Shown: positions 61,529-64,000 of the stretch, one piece after another
How the letters are laid out: the number at the start of each line of letters is the position of its first letter
Position numbering within the stretch: position 1 is the first letter of the stretch
Assembly (NCBI RefSeq): GCF_013364355.1
Contig: NZ_CP054931.1
Span: 744,001-808,000, forward strand
Direction of reading: 5' to 3'
Source of the DNA: Stenotrophomonas sp. NA06056
GTDB taxonomy: Bacteria > Pseudomonadota > Gammaproteobacteria > Xanthomonadales > Xanthomonadaceae
Length of the DNA stretch: 64,000 bases
The notes under the pieces: model-generated
The model's input: the letters and a program-made list of their open reading frames with translations, nothing else
Database searches by the model: none
What the model was told of the DNA's origin: nothing
Position numbers and translations under genes: made by a program

Positions 61529-62995
61529 ATGTTCGAGCGTCAGCGTCGCACCAAGATCCTTGCCACCCTCGGTCCGGCTACCGATCCGCCGGGCGTGCTG
61601 GAGGATCTGTTCCGCGCAGGCGTCAACGTGGTGCGCCTCAACTTCAGCCACGGTGACCCGTCCGGCCAGGCCAAGCGTGCCGCCGATGTGCGCGCCGCTG
61701 CGCAGCGTGTGGGCGTGGAAGTGGGCATCCTGGCCGATCTGCCGGGCCCGAAGATCCGCATCGAGCGCTTCGCCGAAGGCAAGGTGCAGCTCAAGGCCGG
61801 CGACCGTTTCGACCTGATTGCCAGCACCGATGCCGGCCCCGGCGATGCCACCCAGGTGGGCGTGAGCTACCTCGGCCTGCCGCAGGACGTGACCGCCGGT
61901 GACGTGCTGCTGCTCGACGATGGCCTGATGCAGCTGCAGGTGGTGGAAGTGCAGGGCGATCGCATCATCAACACCGTGCTCAACGACGGTCCGTTGTCCG
62001 ATCGCAAGGGCCTGAACAAGCAGGGCGGTGGCCTGTCGCTGGGCGCGCTGACCGAGCGTGACAAGGAACTGATCGGCATCGTCGCCAAGATCGGCGTGGA
62101 CTTCATCGCCGTGTCGTTCTGCCGCAATGCGCAGGACATGAACGATGCGCGCGAGATCGCCGAGTCGCATGGCTGCTACGCCGCGCTTGTGTCCAAGATC
62201 GAGCGCACCGAAGCCATCGAGAACCTGGAAGAGATCGTCGACGCCAGTGACGTGGTGATGGTGGCGCGTGGTGACCTGGGCGTGGAAATCGGCGATGCCG
62301 AGCTGCCGGGCCTGCAGAAGAAGATCATCAAGGCCTCGCTGGCGCAGAACAAGGTGGTGATCACCGCCACGCAGATGCTGCAGTCGATGGTCGAAAGCCC
62401 GATTCCGACCCGCGCCGAAGTGCTGGACGTGGCCAACTCGGTCATCGACGGTACCGATGCGGTGATGCTGTCGGCCGAAACCGCCGCCGGTGCCTATCCG
62501 GTCAAGGCGGTCGAAGCGATGGCCCGCATCTGCCTCGGCGCCGAGCGCCAGTTCCAGACCGAGACCGACTTCGGCGCCTCGCCGCGCAACCTGGAACGTG
62601 CCGACCAGGCCATTGCCATGGCCACCATGTTCCTGTCACAGCACGTGGGCGTGCGTGCGATCGTGGCGATGACCGAATCCGGTGGCACCGCCCGCTATCT
62701 GTCGCGTTTCCGTGCGTCGGCTCCCGTCTTTGCGGTTACCCGCCACGATGGTGCCCGCCGGCAGATGGCGCTGATGCGCGATGTGTTCCCGATCAACTTC
62801 GACAGCCGTGGCTTCACCCCGCGCGAAGCCGCACGCGGCAGTATCCGCCTGCTGGTGGAAGGCGGCATGCTGCAGGCCGGAGACCGCGTGGTGTTCACCA
62901 GCGGTGAGCACATGGAAACCCACGGCGCGACCAACACCCTGCGCCTGCTGGAAGTGGGCGACGACGGCCGCGCCAGCGGTCTCGGCGACCTTTAA
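61529..62995 (+). CDS. pyk: Pyruvate kinase
   Basis: 488 residues. N-terminal RRTKILATLGPATDPPGVLE, then VVRLNFSHGDPSGQ (substrate and K+ site), DLPGPKIRI, the catalytic Lys region FCRNAQ...ALVSKIERTEAIENLEEI and MVARGDLGVEIGDAELPGLQ and the TATQMLQSMVESPIPTRAEV/DGTDAVMLSAETAAGAYPVK signature. A C-terminal allosteric domain closes the protein. It converts phosphoenolpyruvate to pyruvate with ATP formation. It is monocistronic; a hairpin follows at 63012-63038. Confidence 0.98.
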   Translation: MFERQRRTKILATLGPATDPPGVLEDLFRAGVNVVRLNFSHGDPSGQAKRAADVRAAAQRVGVEVGILADLPGPKIRIERFAEGKVQLKAGDRFDLIASTDAGPGDATQVGVSYLGLPQDVTAGDVLLLDDGLMQLQVVEVQGDRIINTVLNDGPLSDRKGLNKQGGGLSLGALTERDKELIGIVAKIGVDFIAVSFCRNAQDMNDAREIAESHGCYAALVSKIERTEAIENLEEIVDASDVVMVARGDLGVEIGDAELPGLQKKIIKASLAQNKVVITATQMLQSMVESPIPTRAEVLDVANSVIDGTDAVMLSAETAAGAYPVKAVEAMARICLGAERQFQTETDFGASPRNLERADQAIAMATMFLSQHVGVRAIVAMTESGGTARYLSRFRASAPVFAVTRHDGARRQMALMRDVFPINFDSRGFTPREAARGSIRLLVEGGMLQAGDRVVFTSGEHMETHGATNTLRLLEVGDDGRASGLGDL

Positions 62996-63011
62996 GCCGG
63001 TTGCAGCGGGA

Positions 63012-63038
63012 GGCCAGATCCCGGCGCGGGATCTGGCC
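63012..63038 (+). terminator. Hairpin after pyk
   Basis: 11-bp perfect stem GGCCAGATCCC/GGGATCTGGCC with GGCGC loop; no T-run. Confidence 0.6.
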
Positions 63039-63079
63039 CGACTGTGAACGCGTGCGGACATTTCCTGTCCAGTGCGGAC

Positions 63080-63095
63080 ATGGAAGCGTTTCCAT
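63080..63095. promoter_or_regulatory. LacI/GalR-type operator candidate upstream of fba
   Basis: ATGGAAGCGTTTCCAT, a 16-bp near-perfect dyad around a central CG (one mismatch), the form bound by LacI-family regulators. It lies 74 bp before the fba start. Confidence 0.5.
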
Positions 63096-63130
63096 CCTGT
63101 CCTCCACGTCGGGGCAACGGGTGGCGGGGC

Positions 63131-63136
63131 TATACT
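63131..63136 (+). promoter_or_regulatory. Likely -10 box of fba
   Basis: TATACT, 33 bp before the ATG. Confidence 0.5.
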
Positions 63137-63168
63137 TACGTTTTTCCCGCACCCGCCACAGGAAATAC

Positions 63169-64000
63169 ATGAGCATCGAACAGCTGGCCGAAACCGCCCA
63201 GGCCATGGTCGCCCCGGGCAAGGGCATCATCGCGATCGACGAATCCACCGCTACCATCGCCAAGCGTTTCGCCAGCGTCGGTATCGAGAACACCGAAGAG
63301 AACCGTCGTGCCTACCGCGAGCTGCTGCTGACCACGCCGAAGCTCAACGAGCACATTTCCGGCGCCATCCTGTACGACGAGACCATCCGCCAGTCGACCA
63401 AGGACGGCGTGCCGTTCGCCAAGTACATGGCCGACCACGGCATGATTCCGGGCATCAAGGTGGACAAGGGTGCGCATCCGCTGGCCGGCTGCCCGGGCGA
63501 GCTCGTCACCGAAGGCCTGGACGGCCTGCGCGAGCGCCTGCAGGAGTACTACAAGCTGGGTGCGCGCTTCGCCAAGTGGCGTGCGGTCATCAACATCGGC
63601 GAGAGCATTCCGTCGGGCACCTGCATCGAGTCCAACGCGCATGCGCTGGCCCGCTATGCAGCGCTGTGCCAGGAATGCGGCCTGGTGCCGATGGTCGAGC
63701 CTGAAGTGATCATGGATGGCGACCACGACATCGAGACCTGCTACGAAGTCACCGAAGCCACCCTGCGCTCGCTGTTCGACGCGCTGTACCAGCAGAACGT
63801 GCTGCTGGAAGGCACCATCCTGAAGGCCTCGATGGTCATCTCCGGCAAGGGCTGCGACGAGCAGGCCGACGTCGAGGAAGTGGCCGAGTCGACCGTGATG
63901 TGCCTCAAGAGCACCGTGCCGGCGATCCTGCCGGGCGTGGTGTTCCTGTCCGGTGGCCAGAGCGACGAGCAGTCCACCGCGCACCTCAATGCCATGAACC
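63169..64000 (+). CDS. fbaB: Class I fructose-bisphosphate aldolase, 5' part
   Basis: The frame is open to the end of the window (277 complete codons); the C-terminus is missing. It matches class I (Schiff-base, metal-independent) aldolases of the animal/plant type: MVAPGKGIIAIDESTATIAK near the start, MIPGIKVDKGAHPLAGCPGE, CQECGLVPMVEPEVIMDGDH, the Schiff-base lysine Lys219 in LEGTILKASMVISGKG, and LPGVVFLSGGQSDEQSTAHL. It cleaves fructose-1,6-bisphosphate into dihydroxyacetone phosphate and glyceraldehyde-3-phosphate. The ATG is preceded by AGGAAA. The symbol is uncertain because naming of class I enzymes varies. Confidence 0.95.
   Translation, partial: MSIEQLAETAQAMVAPGKGIIAIDESTATIAKRFASVGIENTEENRRAYRELLLTTPKLNEHISGAILYDETIRQSTKDGVPFAKYMADHGMIPGIKVDKGAHPLAGCPGELVTEGLDGLRERLQEYYKLGARFAKWRAVINIGESIPSGTCIESNAHALARYAALCQECGLVPMVEPEVIMDGDHDIETCYEVTEATLRSLFDALYQQNVLLEGTILKASMVISGKGCDEQADVEEVAESTVMCLKSTVPAILPGVVFLSGGQSDEQSTAHLNAMN

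Noticed and set aside
63050..63082. Repeated GTGCGGACA near 63051 and 63072
   Set aside because: Two 9-base matches 21 bp apart could be a tandem binding site, but no partner or conservation can be shown from one window.

Overview
The window is GC-rich (roughly two thirds G+C) chromosomal DNA of a gammaproteobacterium of the Xanthomonadaceae, almost certainly Stenotrophomonas (S. maltophilia complex). The evidence is the gene content and order (spoT-ridA-recG, pilMNOPQ behind ponA, an S1/P1 nuclease, the gap/pgk/pyk/class I fba cluster) and about 20 copies of a short palindrome that begins with GTAG, matching the SMAG repeat family described from S. maltophilia. I see no tRNA, rRNA, CRISPR array, insertion sequence or prophage.

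Layout. 1-3.9 kb: 3' end of spoT, ridA, recG. 4.0-8.0 kb: a small unknown gene with a highly structured upstream region, a nucleoside hydrolase, ribosomal protein L31 type B and citrate synthase. 8.4-11.3 kb: a membrane protein with a 23-residue companion, an AraC regulator and a divergent alpha/beta hydrolase. 11.6-22.4 kb: a surface-adhesion region with a complete CS1-type (class 5) fimbrial operon (major subunit, usher, tip adhesin, chaperone), a 1595-residue trimeric autotransporter adhesin and a membrane protein of unknown function. 22.4-23.7 kb: repeats and an unknown gene. 23.7-31.5 kb: penicillin-binding protein 1A, divergent from the type IV pilus assembly operon pilMNOPQ. 31.8-38.7 kb: a tightly overlapped MoxR/DUF58/DUF4381/BatA/BatB-C/BatD operon. 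38.8-42.3 kb: a dicarboxylate/amino acid symporter and transketolase. 42.6-46.4 kb: a HigBA-type toxin-antitoxin pair, a NADAR protein, a long acetyl-CoA hydrolase/transferase-like protein and a flavin reductase-like protein. 46.5-49.8 kb: a BlaI/BlaR1-like regulatory operon whose peptidase carries a TonB-type C-terminal domain, then small secreted proteins of unknown function. 49.8-53.5 kb: a metallo-beta-lactamase-fold hydrolase, an S1/P1 nuclease, a diguanylate cyclase and OmpW. 53.7-64.0 kb: lower glycolysis (gap, pgk, pyk, fba), interrupted by a DUF2339/DUF3999 pair and a HAD phosphatase; fba runs off the window.

The most unusual material is non-coding. (1) A ~104-bp structured element occurs three times (upstream of the nucleoside hydrolase, and twice head-to-head upstream of pgk). 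Its long outer stem and inner hairpin keep their pairing while the sequence changes, and the hairpin tip is constant. (2) A perfect CRP/Clp-type site, TGTGA-N6-TCACA, sits just upstream of the pilMNOPQ promoter. (3) A perfect FNR-type box lies between ompW and gap. (4) A cluster of nested inverted repeats precedes the small gene at 4047-4457. (5) A strong hairpin sits in the fimbrial leader and another between the major subunit and the usher. (6) SMAG repeats have been amplified in tandem (112-bp and 54-bp units) and twice supply the stop codon of a gene. All functions are inferred from sequence reading alone; no database search was run.
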